A stretch of 64,000 nt of DNA from Eucalyptus grandis (GCF_016545825.1 NC_052619.1:10803501-10867500); one strand, 5' to 3'. Positions 11,090-21,899 are shown, counted from the first letter of the stretch. Numbers and translations: made by a program. Notes: generated by a model not told the origin, from the letters alone.

Positions 11090-11143
11090 TATTTTCGTTT
11101 TTTTTTTTTTTTTTTTTTTTTTTTTTGGGGTCAACAAACGCTA
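11090..11143 (-). mobile_element. Second short retroposon tail, minus orientation
   Basis: A run of about 30 T followed by GGGGTCAACAAACGCT lies inside F-box flank DNA and is missing from the paralogous stretch at about 28640. The word AATCTTCA stands on both sides (left 'GTAATCTTCA', right 'TAAATCTTCA') and once in the uninterrupted paralogue. This fits a minus-strand retroposon of about 16 nt plus poly(A). Confidence 0.55.
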
Positions 11144-11745
11144 AATCTTCAGCGAATAAAATAAAGGGACATAGCCACCCATCGTCAAAGATTTGGGAGA
11201 TCCTTGTTGACAACATGGATATTTACTAATTTCATTGTCCCTTTTCTTCTCTCGCAATCAAGATTCTTGTGGAATTCTTTGTACAATCTGTGGATCTAAC
11301 CTAAATCATAATGTTAAGGAATCAATATATTCTCCTCTCTTCATAGTTTCTTATTTGCTCAGCTCTATATTTTGCCTTCACCCTGTTTTCGTTTTCAAAC
11401 AGCACCGACATGATATGAAGCAAAGGCCGAGACATCCATTGAGAAACATTCGTCATCATTAGGGCAAAATTTGAAGCATCTAACGTATAAATTCATATTT
11501 GGGAAAATGTGTTGAGAACCAAGCTATCGCTTTAACCAATACGTTGGCCGTTGCTAACACACGTGGATGCTGCAAATTAAAGGAAATAAAACAAGGAAAA
11601 AACTTGATCATACAACCCAAATGATTTTCAGTACAATTTCACTTCTAAAAGTTTCTGAAAGTAATTCCTCACTATATATAGCATAGCCTTCCACCAATCT
11701 ACTCACCTTATCAATAATTAAAAAGCCAAACTCTTTAGCTATCGG

Positions 11746-12853
11746 TTAAAAGCTTGGTTCAATCCAAAGCGGAAGAGGGTAATGGTCATAAGCCATTGCC
11801 ATAAAATACAGCTCGGTCGTACAATCTTCGATGTGGTATATTCCCATGTCCCTGCCTCCTCCCTCTTCACTCAACTGGGGCCATGAATCATCAGCAAAGT
11901 AAATACAATTCGGCTTAATGTGATGCTCTTCATTGGCCTCCAAATAGAAGGAAGAATTGGATCCCAAGAACAGGGATGTGCTCCCCAAGCTCTTAACTTC
12001 TGTATACGTTTGAGTATTCAAGTCAATCTCGAAAACCTGAAATCGAAAGGTTCGAGCAGGTTCACGTTCTTCCCATCATGACACAAACAATAGAGATCCG
12101 GTTGGTGATTGCACTAAATTCACTCCAGTCATAAGCAGCCGATGTCCCGTCGTTGGTTGAACTAGATCTGGGTGCTCCCAATTCATAAGTCTTCGCGGCA
12201 TCCTGAAAATTACTTGAGTTTCGAACGGAGTTGGTCCATTCACGTCACACCTCAATATGCTACCCTCACAATCGACAGCAACAAAACACCCCTTGTAAAA
12301 TACGAGATCCCAATACGTGGGGCTGGGGTAATCCACTGCCGTCCACTCCTTGTCGCCAGGCTTCCAAAGCCCTAGCCGTCCACCCCTCCCGTAGATGACC
12401 ATGACCATGTAATCTAGAGATGTAGTAGGGCTAGCAGATAGGACGAACTTAGCGCTGAAATAATCATAGTGAGGCAAGTCTTCAATGTCAGGAAACTTCA
12501 ACTTGGGAAGCTTAATAATATAATTGTGACGCGACATTGGATTCTTCAACATGTAGACTTCCCAGTCTCTGCCAAGCGTGAACACCCAACCCCGTGAAGA
12601 GAAGCATGTCTTCCCCTTCGCTTCCGGCATGAGCACTCTGTGAACCCGCTGACATGAAAGGCAAAAACACTCGTGCCACAGCGTCTCATGATTGTCCTCG
12701 AGCATCATCCATGGGACATTGCTCCTCTCTTTAAGAGGAGCGGATCGCCAAGATTGGCACACTGCTCGGAACGCCCACAAGTCCTTGGGGACAAAGATGT
12801 TGCGAGCATAGTTCTAGCAACTCGCGTGAGAGATCTGCCCAGTTTCTCGCCAT
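11746..12853 (-). pseudogene. F-box/DUF295 pseudogene 1
   Basis: Member of the plant F-box plus DUF295 (KIB1-4 beta-propeller) family, whose intact proteins act as substrate receptors of SCF ubiquitin ligases. The ATG at 12851-12853 opens with MARNWADL, the same start as the intact paralogue at 24880-25953. A run of four G on the plus strand (12786-12789) where the paralogue has three shifts the frame inside the F-box. Further on, the same frame as the rest of the protein meets TGA at 12076-12078 where the paralogue has Arg (CGA to TGA). Sequence continues in frame to the family C-terminus (PLWIEPSF) and the stop at 11746. Two independent lesions make loss of function likely. Confidence 0.85.
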
Positions 12854-12859
12854 TCTCAA

Positions 12860-14780
12860 CTTAATCAAATTTATATGAAACAGAATTCTACAAGAGGCAA
12901 TAGAGAATCAGTCAGCTTTGATGATGTGAATTAGTCATGATCAAGGGCTGGACTCTTAATCCCAATAGGAATTGAAATTCTAAGGGGAAATCAGCTTTGA
13001 TGATGTGAATTAGTAACGATTAATAGCTAAGAATTCAATTTCTAAGCGGAAAGGAAACAAAGTGCCAGTTTGGTGTTATGTTTATGGGATTAAAATACAA
13101 TTCCTAATATAAACAATTGACAATTGAGGAATATTTCGTCGAACCAAAGAGGCTAAAATTTATTTGTGATATTTGTCTGATTTCGTTGCGATAAAGTGGC
13201 TAAAATTTACCACTACAGATAAGGCAGAAACTAAAAACATCATCGAGTCTCCTTATTCATTGATGAGACATACAGAGCAGATGCAGGGCAGCATCTCAGA
13301 AAATTGAACATTCCCCAGTTAATGTTTCTGCCGGGGGTGGAAATCAACCCATCACCGATGCCCGGCGAAAACAAATAGAATGGAATAACCGAGATCCAAC
13401 CAAAAGCGAACCTTAAATCGCGTGAAAATCTTCGAGGCCGGGAGAAAGACAGCCTCTCGCAAGAAGAGAGAGAGAGAGGAAGGGAGAAAGAGAGATAAAG
13501 TAGAGACCTGGAGAGTGACGAACGCCGTCCGTTGAGGCGGCAGAAACCTACGACGGGGAGTGCCGGGCGCGGACAAATCACTCAACGTCCCGTCGGATAT
13601 ATCACGGACAATCGAAACTGAAATTACCCAACCGCCAAAACTCGAATCCTATTTTCAATGCCCCGTTGGGATCTTCAACAGCCTTCTTCGTCTTCGATTT
13701 TTGTTGAATTGAGTTCGCCAGTTGTACGGGCTTCGATTTCACCTAAACGCAATTGGCTCTCTCTCTCTAGCGCGCGCGCGCCGCGATCTGTGCGCGAAAG
13801 GCGGGAAGCGAGCTATGGAGGATGAGACCGGGAGCGATGGTCGAAGACAGGGGAAAGGAAGCGCGAGAGTGAGAGCGAGAGTGAGCGTGACAACGGGAGA
13901 GAGAGCGCCGGAATTAGAGAGAGAATGGTGAGAAATTGTGTCGATTTTGGGCTTTGCCACCCCCTTTGAAGCTTTATCTAGAAGAGAGAAGAAGAAAAAA
14001 AACAAAGGAGATGAAAGCCACTAACAACTCAAAATTATGACACAGCTTTGTTACGATATACTAAAATTCCAAACGTATAACTAAGTGATATATTTACTCA
14101 AATCTGTTAAACAAACGGTATTGACATAATGCTTTTCTAGCTTAATCAAAATATAAACGATCTTATTTTGACTGAAAAATCATCCGATAGATCCTAATGG
14201 AGGGTAAATATGACACATAAGTACAAATTTGATATTAAGAAAAGTTAAAGTAAATGTATCATAGTGAGTATAGTTTGGAGTTTTTTTTAATAACATTTTC
14301 CTAAAAATTAAATAAAATGGTCATTTAGACTGATCAGACGATCCGACACAAGCAATTGGAATTATCCCCAATCAATTGGTACAGTTCAGTCCGGATCTTA
14401 ACTAAAATCGATACAGGTGCTCACCACTGTAAATAATTGCATAAGTCCGTTTGTGAATGAGTCCGTAGATCATCAATGTATATGAGAGTTTCCCATGGGT
14501 TTATCTTATACAATGGCTGTGTAAGAATTGAGGCACAAGCTGATGTTATATTAAATAATGATAGTTGAGTAAACTTAACCATTGTTAATTGAATGATAGC
14601 AAGTATAGAGTATTAAGATTAAAAGATCTTATTAAATTTTCTGAATTTGTGTTGCTAATGAAATACCTAGGACATGCGCATGCCCTAGTAATTGAATTCT
14701 TTCATCATAAAAAAACAGGCATGACACAAATTCAAAAAAATAGTCATTTTTAAGTAAACATGCACACTAGATCGGTTTTA
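12860..14780. other. Intergenic with CT/GA-rich stretches
   Basis: Non-coding DNA upstream of pseudogene 1. GA/CT-rich tracts at 13455-13505, 13755-13790 and 13860-13925 resemble plant 5' leader or promoter sequence, but no gene starts from them. 13990-14780 is AT-rich with nothing recognised. Confidence 0.4.
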
Positions 14781-14782
14781 AA

Positions 14783-14880
<98 letters not shown>
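14783..14880. repeat. (AC)n-(AT)n compound microsatellite
   Basis: About 84 bases of uninterrupted AC dinucleotides pass directly into an AT run of about 14 bases. Candidate polymorphic marker. Confidence 0.98.
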
Positions 14881-15171
14881 TCTCAACAATTCTCTTTAAT
14901 CTAGCAAATAAAACTTTCATAAAAGTCTAAAGAAAAATAATGGTATTTAATGATAATAACTAGATTAAATGTTTAATAATGGAACAATAGTTGTTTAATA
15001 TAGTTAGTAAAAAGACTATATATATATATTAGATTAATGAAATTTAAAAAATAAGAAAATCACAAAGAAAGCGAGCTTTTGAGATAAGAGAGAAAATGAA
15101 TAAATGAGTTTTCATTATAGCAATAATGAAAAAGAGATTTTAAGTGTTTTACTATGTAAAAGAATTGGCCT

Positions 15172-15196
15172 CCTCATCATCATCATCATCATCATT
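15172..15196. repeat. (CAT)n microsatellite
   Basis: Seven or so consecutive CAT units, followed about 70 bases later by a 15-A run. Confidence 0.9.
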
Positions 15197-15289
15197 GGCG
15201 AGATAGTGTGTAAATTATTATAAGAATATATAACAATACACTAAATAAATTCTTTAATATACTAAAAAAAAAAAAAAAAGTGAAATGCT

Positions 15290-15480
15290 TAATTATGACA
15301 ACTAGATCCTATATAGAAATAGGAAGAAATAGAAAAAAGAAGAATGGAGCCATCACTTTGCAGTTGAATGGTTGAGGGCTACTTTGTCTTTTTAGTGTGA
15401 ATGAGGTGAATTTAGTCATACAAGGAGTGGAAATAAGGCTGCCCAAACATGTACAATGAGTATATCTTAGCTATTCAAGC
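15290..15480 (+). other. Relic of the S1-gene upstream region
   Basis: Diverged direct copy of 20590-20770, the DNA just upstream of the intact S1-like gene. Shared words include ATCCTATAT, TTGAATG, CTTTTT and GAATTTAGTCATA. No S1 coding sequence follows here, so this is a promoter-side relic of a lost family member or a partial duplication. Confidence 0.45.
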
Positions 15481-15794
15481 ACTAAGATGACAAATGTTGT
15501 TTGCCGGTCCATGAAGTATCTCTCATGGTCTGTCTGGCAAATAGAACTTATATAAACGTCCATAAAATAAATTAGTTTAACTAGATTTTGACAAGAAAGA
15601 AAAGTTTAAAAAATTGCTTGTGGAATGATCACGATACATTCTTATATTTATAGCATGTCTGTTTTACGAAAAACTTAAAATTTGGAACATATTTTTTGAA
15701 AAATAATTTATTGTATCACTTGAAAAAATTAATCCATAGAGTAGATAGGGCAAACTTAAAAAAATGGTAAACATTGATATAAGAAGAGCTTTTA

Positions 15795-16165
15795 CAATAT
15801 GTTATAATTGTGATATAACTGTTTTTTTTTTTCCAGCTAGTCGAATTCTTACACATTACTCGATCTCGAAACAAGAAATGTGATTGAGAGTTGGATTAGT
15901 TGATTGCCAGATGCAAGTTTCTGGCAAAAGAAAGATTGCCAAAGTGTAATTTGACGCTCATAAAAGATTCATGTTCACATAAGTTGTGTGGATCGTTTTT
16001 TTTCCAAGTTTACTCGAATGACCTATTTCAAACTTTCAATCTTCTTATATCTGTTTGTGCCCGCAAAAGAAGTGCATCTTTGCAATCGAACCTTATGCAC
16101 ATCTATTGAGGAATGATTTGGTAGCCAAAAAATTATTTCTTTCTGTGTTCCTAAACTCGATTAGA
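15795..16165 (+). repeat. Module X copy 1 (inverted partner 19268-19640)
   Basis: About 370 bp whose complement reappears at 19268-19640 with roughly 80% similarity by eye. Shared words include GAGAGTTGGATTAGTTGATTG, GTGCCC(A/G)CAAAAGAAGTGCATC and CCTTATGCACATC. A T-rich tract ending in CAG at about 15835 could be a 3' splice site, but no long conserved reading frame follows in either copy. Function unknown. Confidence 0.7.
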
Positions 16166-16278
16166 ATGATAAGTGCTGTCTGGTGAGACAAAACTAGCCC
16201 TCTAGCAACATAAAAATAGGTAAATCTTACCACAAATAATTACTAATAGAAAAATGCTTCTAAATGTCTAGTACTGCA

Positions 16279-17031
16279 TCAAAAACTTGGTTCAATCCGT
16301 GGAGGCGGAGAAAAATTATAATCAGCTTTATCATGAAACTCATGTCCTGGACGCCTTAAGTAAATATAGTTCGGCTTGACATCATACTGGTTCATCAACA
16401 TGTGTTGAAAAGAGTTGAAACGCACAAGGATGGATGCGTTCCCCATGCTCTCAAGCTCCGTCCACTTTTAGTATCTAGATCAAACGGCGAAAACCTAGAA
16501 ACTGGTGGTTCCACCATCTCATAGTTCGAATCCTGAAATGGCGAAAACCTAAAAACTGGTGGTTCCACCATCTCATAGTCTGAATTGTGAAATAGCGAAA
16601 TGAAAACCAGGAAATTGGTAGTTCCACCATCTCATAGTCCGAACAGTGAAATGGCGAAAACCGAGAAACTAATGATTCCACCACCTCATAAGACGAAAAC
16701 CTGAAAACCGGTGGTTTCACCATCTCATAGTCCGAATCGTGAAATAGCGAAAACCGGAAAACAGGTGGTTCCACCATCTCATAGTCCGAATCGTGAGATC
16801 AGCAACGGAGGCACAATCCATCCAATCTTGAAATTTCCGAGGAGATAAGAGTGCTATAACTTTCCGACTCCGTGCCATTACTTTCCGAAGTCGTGCCGAT
16901 AGTCACGATCAAGATCCAACCTCGTGAAGGCAAGCGAACTTTGTGAATTTGCAAACTGAATTTGCCCCTCGAAGTTATCTTGAGCACAGTTCTAGCCGCT
17001 CTGCGAGGAGTTCGGCCCAATTTTTCACCAT
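16279..17031 (-). pseudogene. F-box/DUF295 relic 2 with internal deletion
   Basis: The minus strand starts at ATG 17029-17031 with an F-box-like MVKNWAEL and reaches a TAA after about 18 codons. It resumes with the family's 'KVRLPSRGWIL' segment, then jumps across a large deletion into the region before the conserved FRF motif. There a 54-bp unit is repeated six times (separate entry). It ends with the family C-terminus (PPRIEPSF, TGA at 16279-16281). Most of the beta-propeller domain is missing. It cannot encode a working protein. Confidence 0.8.
16486..16799 (-). repeat. 54-bp coding-derived minisatellite, six units
   Basis: Units begin at 16486, 16540, 16594, 16653, 16692 and 16746. Four are exactly 54 bp (18 codons), the third is 59 bp and the fourth 39 bp. 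On the minus strand the full units read as a Met-Val-Glu-Pro-Pro-Val-Phe-Arg-Phe-Ser-type peptide, so the repeat grew from the codons just before the FRF motif of the F-box gene. Confidence 0.9.
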
Positions 17032-17034
17032 TGT

Positions 17035-18325
17035 TGATTCACGGATTGAGAGAAAGCAGAAGATCGGCGGGCTGTGCACAGAGAGAGATAGAGAGATGAG
17101 GATTTATATGATGCATAATTCCACGAGGTGAGAGATATCTATATATTTTCATCATTAAAAAGATAGACTCATATCAAATAGGTATCCAAATTCTCTATAA
17201 ATAAAAGGAAACAGAGTGCTCGTTTGAATTATGCTTATCAGATTACAAATATCTTTTTGGATATATATTGCTAAAATGGACAAGTGAGGAATATATCTTG
17301 AGCCAAAAGAGAAAATCAAATAATGTAATTTTTCTTGGATTTTAGTATAATGAAGTGGAGAAAATTGCAAACAGACAGACATGTATAGTGAAATTTGGTT
17401 TGTGTAAAGTAAGAAAATTGTGGGAAAAACGTTTGTTTTAGTAAAAAATTTTAAATAATATGCCTTTGGACTTATGGAAAAAAATCAATTTAATTTTGAG
17501 CTTGGATTTTTATAGTGAGGGATATTTAATTTCCTTTGTTTTGTTGAGTAATGTTATTTTTATTTATTTTGTAGATTCCTTGTTTAGTCGACTATAAATA
17601 AGTAATGTAGGCAAATAGCCAAATAAATTATATCGATAGAAATCGAGAAAGAATTTTTCGTAATCCATTGTTACTCACTACGTTGAGTGCGCAACGCAAT
17701 GGAATTACATTATGCAGTCAACATGGAGAAATAAAACCCACTTCAAATTTGGGCCGGTCCACATGATAATTGGGCTCGGAGAAGTAAATTTCCAGAATCC
17801 TTGGAGCTGGTCTCGTCCAGCCAAATCGGCCCGATCCTCGGGAAGATACCACGGACGATCTCGATCGAGGGCCCGACAACACGTGTGGGCTGTACTAGGA
17901 GATGTCATCCGTTCAGATAAACCGGGCGAAGGTCTACTCGGATTCGAGTTAACCGGACGAATACCACTTTAGGATTCACCCGATTCAGGGTGAACCGGGT
18001 GAACCGGGTGAACATTCACTCAATCTAGGGTAAGCCGACACCATCCTTTTTTTTCTCAGGACTTTCCTAGTGTTTAACTAAAGAGCACCATATATTTTTT
18101 ATGATATTGACGAATCATGTCATTGTTGTTATTATGTCATGTTCCTATTGTCATCGCTACAATCATTATTCCTTTGTTATCGGCCGTTTTCTTTTTCTAT
18201 AGCTTTCAATTCGTGTTTTAATATCAGTTTGGGCATCTCATTTAAAATTTAGTATAGGCCACATTCAATGTGTGATATTTTCATTCGATACAATTAAGTA
18301 TCGCTAATAAACTTTATATAGCTTT
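17035..18325. other. Intergenic, no gene recognised
   Basis: 17035-17400 is upstream DNA of relic 2 and resembles the upstream DNA of the other F-box members. A TATA-like CTATAAATAAG at about 17590 precedes a stretch that could be an LTR or promoter remnant, unconfirmed. Three copies of the 9-mer GTGAACCGG lie at 17989-18013. Confidence 0.4.
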
Positions 18326-18329
18326 ATAT

Positions 18330-18410
18330 ATATGTGTGTGTATAAGGTACAATAATATTATACTCGAAGATTACTTTCCCGTCTTTACGGTGTTTCACTT
18401 GAAAATGGAA
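18330..18410 (+). repeat. 80-bp direct repeat, copy 1 (copy 2 at 19172-19250)
   Basis: The block starting 'GTGT.TATAAGGTACAATAAT' and running through 'GAAGATTACTTT' and 'GTCTTTACGGTGT' recurs about 840 bp downstream with roughly 85% similarity by eye. A related shorter piece lies near 18710. It may be terminal repeats of a small element or a local duplication. Confidence 0.55.
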
Positions 18411-18429
18411 CTCTATATATATGTGTGTG

Positions 18430-18730
18430 TTGTTGGAAATTAATCCAGAGAATACACACTATTTGTTGTAATCAGAACATCAATATAAAGAATACGATAA
18501 CATCTATATAATATTCTTCTTTTTATGTAAACTTACAAATCTTGGAGAATAATAAAATAAGATATCACTGAAAAATAACATAAAATTGGAGGTGAGGTAC
18601 GGATAACCGAATCTCCTTAAGGCGATTAGTTCCGCCAATGGTGCTCCGCAGATTCACAAACTATGCCTCCCAAGATACAACACCTCGAACCTATTTGGAT
18701 TACTTTCAAACCGTCTTTACAACCGTTCAA
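18430..18730 (+). repeat. Possible Ty1-copia LTR piece
   Basis: Begins near a TGTTGGAAATT word, as many plant copia LTRs do, and contains 'CTTAAGGCGATTAGTTCCGCC', a type of block I associate with such LTRs. No gag-pol follows and no clear 3' end or target duplication was found. Confidence 0.3.
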
Positions 18731-18869
18731 TTGAAAATGGACACTGTAAAAATGTAAGAGTGAAAAGGACATCAAAGTCTTTTTGGAATGGATTCAGAAA
18801 AACCAAAACCAAAAAACCAAAACCGAAGCCCCCTGAAGCTATGTTCCTATCTATATATAGAGATTTTTA

Positions 18870-19110
18870 GTTCATGTACTAAAGAGATACATGAATTAAA
18901 TAGACGCGTGTATCCACGAGATTCATGAATAAAGAGATACGTGAATCCAAGAGATTCATGTATCCAAAGATACATGAATTCAAAATATTCATGAACTCAA
19001 TAAATACATGAACTAAACGATACATGAATCTAAGAAATTCATGAATTCAATAGATACGTGAACATAAAAGTATAGGAAATTCATGAATCCAAAAAGAGAT
19101 ACGTGAACAG
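18870..19110. repeat. Array of short palindromic ATTCATGAAT-type units
   Basis: About 15 degenerate units of 15-20 bp built around (A/G)TACATGAA or ATTCATGAA(T/C) alternate along 240 bp ('GAGATACATGAATTAAA', 'GAGATTCATGAATAAA' and so on). Many cores are palindromic. The array sits between the two 80-bp direct repeats. Confidence 0.75.
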
Positions 19111-19267
19111 AAAAAACGTATCTTAATTTATTGGCTTCCGTTGATCCATTAACCATAATTATAACCATAATTACAACATGTGTGTCTATAAGGTACAATA
19201 ATGTTATACTTGAAGATTACTTTTCCATCTTTAAGGTGTCTCACTAGATGGCACTTACCATTTTAAT

Positions 19268-19640
19268 TGAGTTTACAAACATAGAAAGAAATAAATTTTG
19301 GGCTACCAAATTATTCTTCAATTGATGTGCATAAGGTTCCATTGAAAAGATGCACTTCTTTTGTGGGCACAAATAGATAAGGAAATTGAAAGTCTGAAAT
19401 ACGTGATTCAAGCAGACCTATACTTAGAAAAAAAGATCCACACAATTTATGCGAACATGAAACTTTTCCGAACCTCAAGTTTCACTGAGCAGTCTTTCTT
19501 TTGCCGGAAACTTGCGTCTGGCAATCAACTAATCCAACTCTCGATCACATATCTCGTTTTCAGATGGAGCAATGTGCAAGAATTCGACTTGCAGGAACCA
19601 AAAAAAAAAAAAAAAAAAGCAGTTATATCACGATGATAAC
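19268..19640 (-). repeat. Module X copy 2 (inverted partner 15795-16165)
   Basis: Inverted copy of 15795-16165. It ends in an 18-A run where the first copy has T-run plus CAG. The two copies face each other across 3.1 kb that contains F-box relic 2. Confidence 0.7.
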
Positions 19641-20870
19641 ATCTTGCATAGGCTCTGCTTATATTGATTTTTATCATTTTTTTCTTGAAGTTTGCCTCGT
19701 CTAATGGTTTGTCTTCATAGCTCATTTTGGTGTTTAATAGCGACTCTTATTGTGTGTTTGTTTCAATGAAAACACAAGATTTAAAAAATATTTCGCGAAA
19801 AATAATCGCTTATATCACTTACTTGAAAATAATGAATGAAATATATTTTCATCATTCATGAAAATAGTTAGTTATAGATTAATGTCAATGATGTAAATAT
19901 ATTCCGTTGACTAATTTTTTTGAGTGATACAACAAATTATTTTTTGAAAAATATATTCCAAATTTTAAATTTTCGGTAAAATAAACACACTATTAATACA
20001 AGCACATATCGTGATCATTCAAAAGCCTACTGCCGACAATGGGCGTCCAAACCTTGCCAACCCTTACCAAAGGCCAATGCTCACTGACCCTTCCCAAGTC
20101 TGATGTTCTTAAGAAGAAGATGAATAGGGGCTGAAGAAGATGATGAACAGTGCCACCATTGACCCAAAATAATAATAATAATAAAGAACAAGACAACTAA
20201 AAATTAAAAAAGAAAATTTGACAAAAATATCCCTAATTAGGCTATTGGAATATGCATCGGAGATGCATTTATTCACCAACCGGCAAATGAGGTCATTCTT
20301 TGGGCCATTATTTGAGACTAAATAATCACTTTGAGTCATTATTTGAGACAGACTCCACTTCAGGTCATCTTTTGAGAAAATGAAAGCACTTTGGATACTT
20401 ATTTGAGACAAATTTCATTTCAGGTCATCTTTTGCTAAAATGATGATATTATAGGTTCTTATTTGAAATTTCCCCTAGAAATGAACTGGGTTTTTTAGAA
20501 ATGTATCTTTTAGATGAAGCTAATCATTATGGAAATAAAATCTGACAACTCATCATTGTAGATATATACATGGTAATTTTATGTTTTTGGTTACTAAATC
20601 CTATATGGAATCAGGAAAAAAACTAAAAAAAAAAAAGGAAAGTAATTAAATTTGGGGCTAACCACTTTAATTTACAATTGAATGATTAATGCAATTTTTA
20701 TCTTTTTGGTAAAAATTAGGCGAATTTAGTCATATAATGGGTGGAAACAACATAACTCATTTTGCCAAATGAAGCTATCTCACCCAATGAAGCCACCTTA
20801 TTTCTCCTCAAATTGATTGGTTTGCATTCTTCAGTGTTCATATTTCAAAAGAAAAACTAAGGTTGCAAAT
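19640..20870. other. Upstream region of the S1-like gene
   Basis: AT-rich DNA. It holds two or three degenerate units of about 60 bp at 20320-20470 (core TTCAGGTCATCTTTTG and TTATTTGAGAC). 20590-20770 is a direct relative of 15290-15480. No other gene is visible. Confidence 0.45.
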
Positions 20871-21266
20871 ATGAACTCGTCAATAAGACTTTTTGTGGTA
20901 TTCATGATCATTCCTGTCCTCATGCGAGCTTGCTCCGGAGGTATATGCTTACTCGGAAAAACCCAAGTCCGAATCCACAACAGCTTACCCGAAGGAATAA
21001 CGCTTACTGTTCATTGCAAATCCAAAAACGATGATCTCGGCGTTCAGCAAATCCCTCATGGGGGCACGTGGAAATTTCATTTCCGTCCCAATGTGTTTTG
21101 TAAAACCCTCTTCTTTTGTAGCATGCAATGGCCTGGTCAATTTCACCGTTTTGATATATATGATGGGGAAAGAGATACTGAACGATGTGAAGAAAGCTGT
21201 AAGTGGGATGTAAAGCCAACCGGTCCATGTCTTTTGAATATGGCATGTGAAAACTGGAATTCCTAA
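20871..21266 (+). CDS. Plant self-incompatibility S1-like secreted protein
   Basis: 131-residue protein of the S1/SPH (S-protein homologue) family, small secreted Cys-containing beta-sandwich proteins. Papaver S1 is the pollen-growth-inhibiting founder; most relatives have unknown roles. The chosen ATG at 20871 gives a hydrophobic signal peptide (about residues 1-22). The mature part shows the family order: VRIHNSLPEG near the N-terminus, an HCKSKNDDLG segment, a W-F-F strand, FFCSMQW, FDIYD, then an RCEESCKWDV stretch and a final Cys. Length is normal for the family. It is single-exon, as usual. An in-frame TTG upstream would add residues that break the signal peptide. A broken relative lies just downstream. 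Intact as read. Confidence 0.88.
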   Translation: MNSSIRLFVVFMIIPVLMRACSGGICLLGKTQVRIHNSLPEGITLTVHCKSKNDDLGVQQIPHGGTWKFHFRPNVFCKTLFFCSMQWPGQFHRFDIYDGERDTERCEESCKWDVKPTGPCLLNMACENWNS

Positions 21267-21434
21267 AATTTCCTATGGAAATTTATGCCTATCCTAGTTT
21301 GTACCAATCTGATATTTGGCTATGAATAAGAAGCTCCTCCTTTGGATGCGTGAAGATTTTCTTTTTGCGCTTTCAATTGTTAACACTAGTTAACTCTTAC
21401 AAGCATTAACAATAAACTGATGATATTACGTATA

Positions 21435-21890
21435 ACAACTCGTTGTGTAATAGCCTCTTCTTTTGCAGTATGCAATGGTTAGGTCAATATTGCTATTTTA
21501 ATATATATGTTGCAAAAAAGAGATGATGAGTGACCCACTCGTGGGCAACCGCGTTGGTATTCGTTTTCTCCTGCTTCGATGCGGTGTAGAGTTTGAATCT
21601 CCGCATTGCTATCGCAATTTAAGTGGGGGTCTTTGGTGGTGGGTTGCTAGACTAGATTCCCCCGAGATATAGTCATCCAAATAGCTTCGGCAAGGTCCGC
21701 CGGTGTCACCGGGCACCGGAGGGTTGTGTGACCCCGATTAGCATAAGCAAAAGGGGGTTCAAGTAGATCCTTGGTTATTAAAAAAGAAAAAAGAAAAAGA
21801 GATGATGAGTGATGTTATGAAAGGTGTAAGTAGTTTGTAGAGTCTACTGGTCCATGTCTTCTTCATAATGAATGTGAAAAATAGAACTCC
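21435..21890 (+). pseudogene. Truncated S1-like pseudogene split by a SINE
   Basis: 21440-21533 translates to a second copy of the FFCSMQW...FNIY region of the S1 gene. The matching 3' part, including the GPC-like segment and the flank 'TTTCCTAGGGAAATT', resumes at about 21813. A 260-bp SINE separates them. The 5' half of the gene is missing and the remainder carries stops. Confidence 0.8.
21534..21793 (+). mobile_element. tRNA-derived SINE with 19-bp TSD
   Basis: Flanked by perfect copies of AAAAAGAGATGATGAGTGA (21515-21533 and 21794-21812). The 5' part carries a weak A-box-like stretch and a B-box-like GAGTTTGAATC (21589-21599), the Pol III promoter elements of tRNA-type SINEs. The 3' end is an A-rich, G-interrupted tail. 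Plus orientation, no open frame. Confidence 0.85.
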
Positions 21891-21899
21891 TACAATTTC

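Larger units (their letters stand above)
10470..11230. other. Downstream flank of F-box block 1
   Basis: Diverged paralogue of about 28160-28690 (shared words include GCAAATGGCTTGAG, CATTAAAC, AACAAATTG and AATCCAAACA). It contains two very short retroposon insertions described separately. No gene. Confidence 0.5.

Noticed and set aside
13240..13931. Open frames on both strands near the CT/GA tracts.
   Set aside because: Composition-driven, no conserved motif, and no paralogue support.
14783..14880. AC/AT repeat considered as a CRISPR-like or structured array.
   Set aside because: Pure dinucleotide microsatellite without spacers; CRISPR arrays are not expected in a plant nuclear genome.
16475..16777. 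100-codon repeat protein frame.
   Set aside because: It is the translation of the 54-bp minisatellite within a dead F-box gene, with no start context or upstream domain.
20817..20870. Longer N-terminus for the S1-like protein.
   Set aside because: The extension starts at TTG and would place charged residues before the signal peptide; ATG 20871 gives the normal family start.
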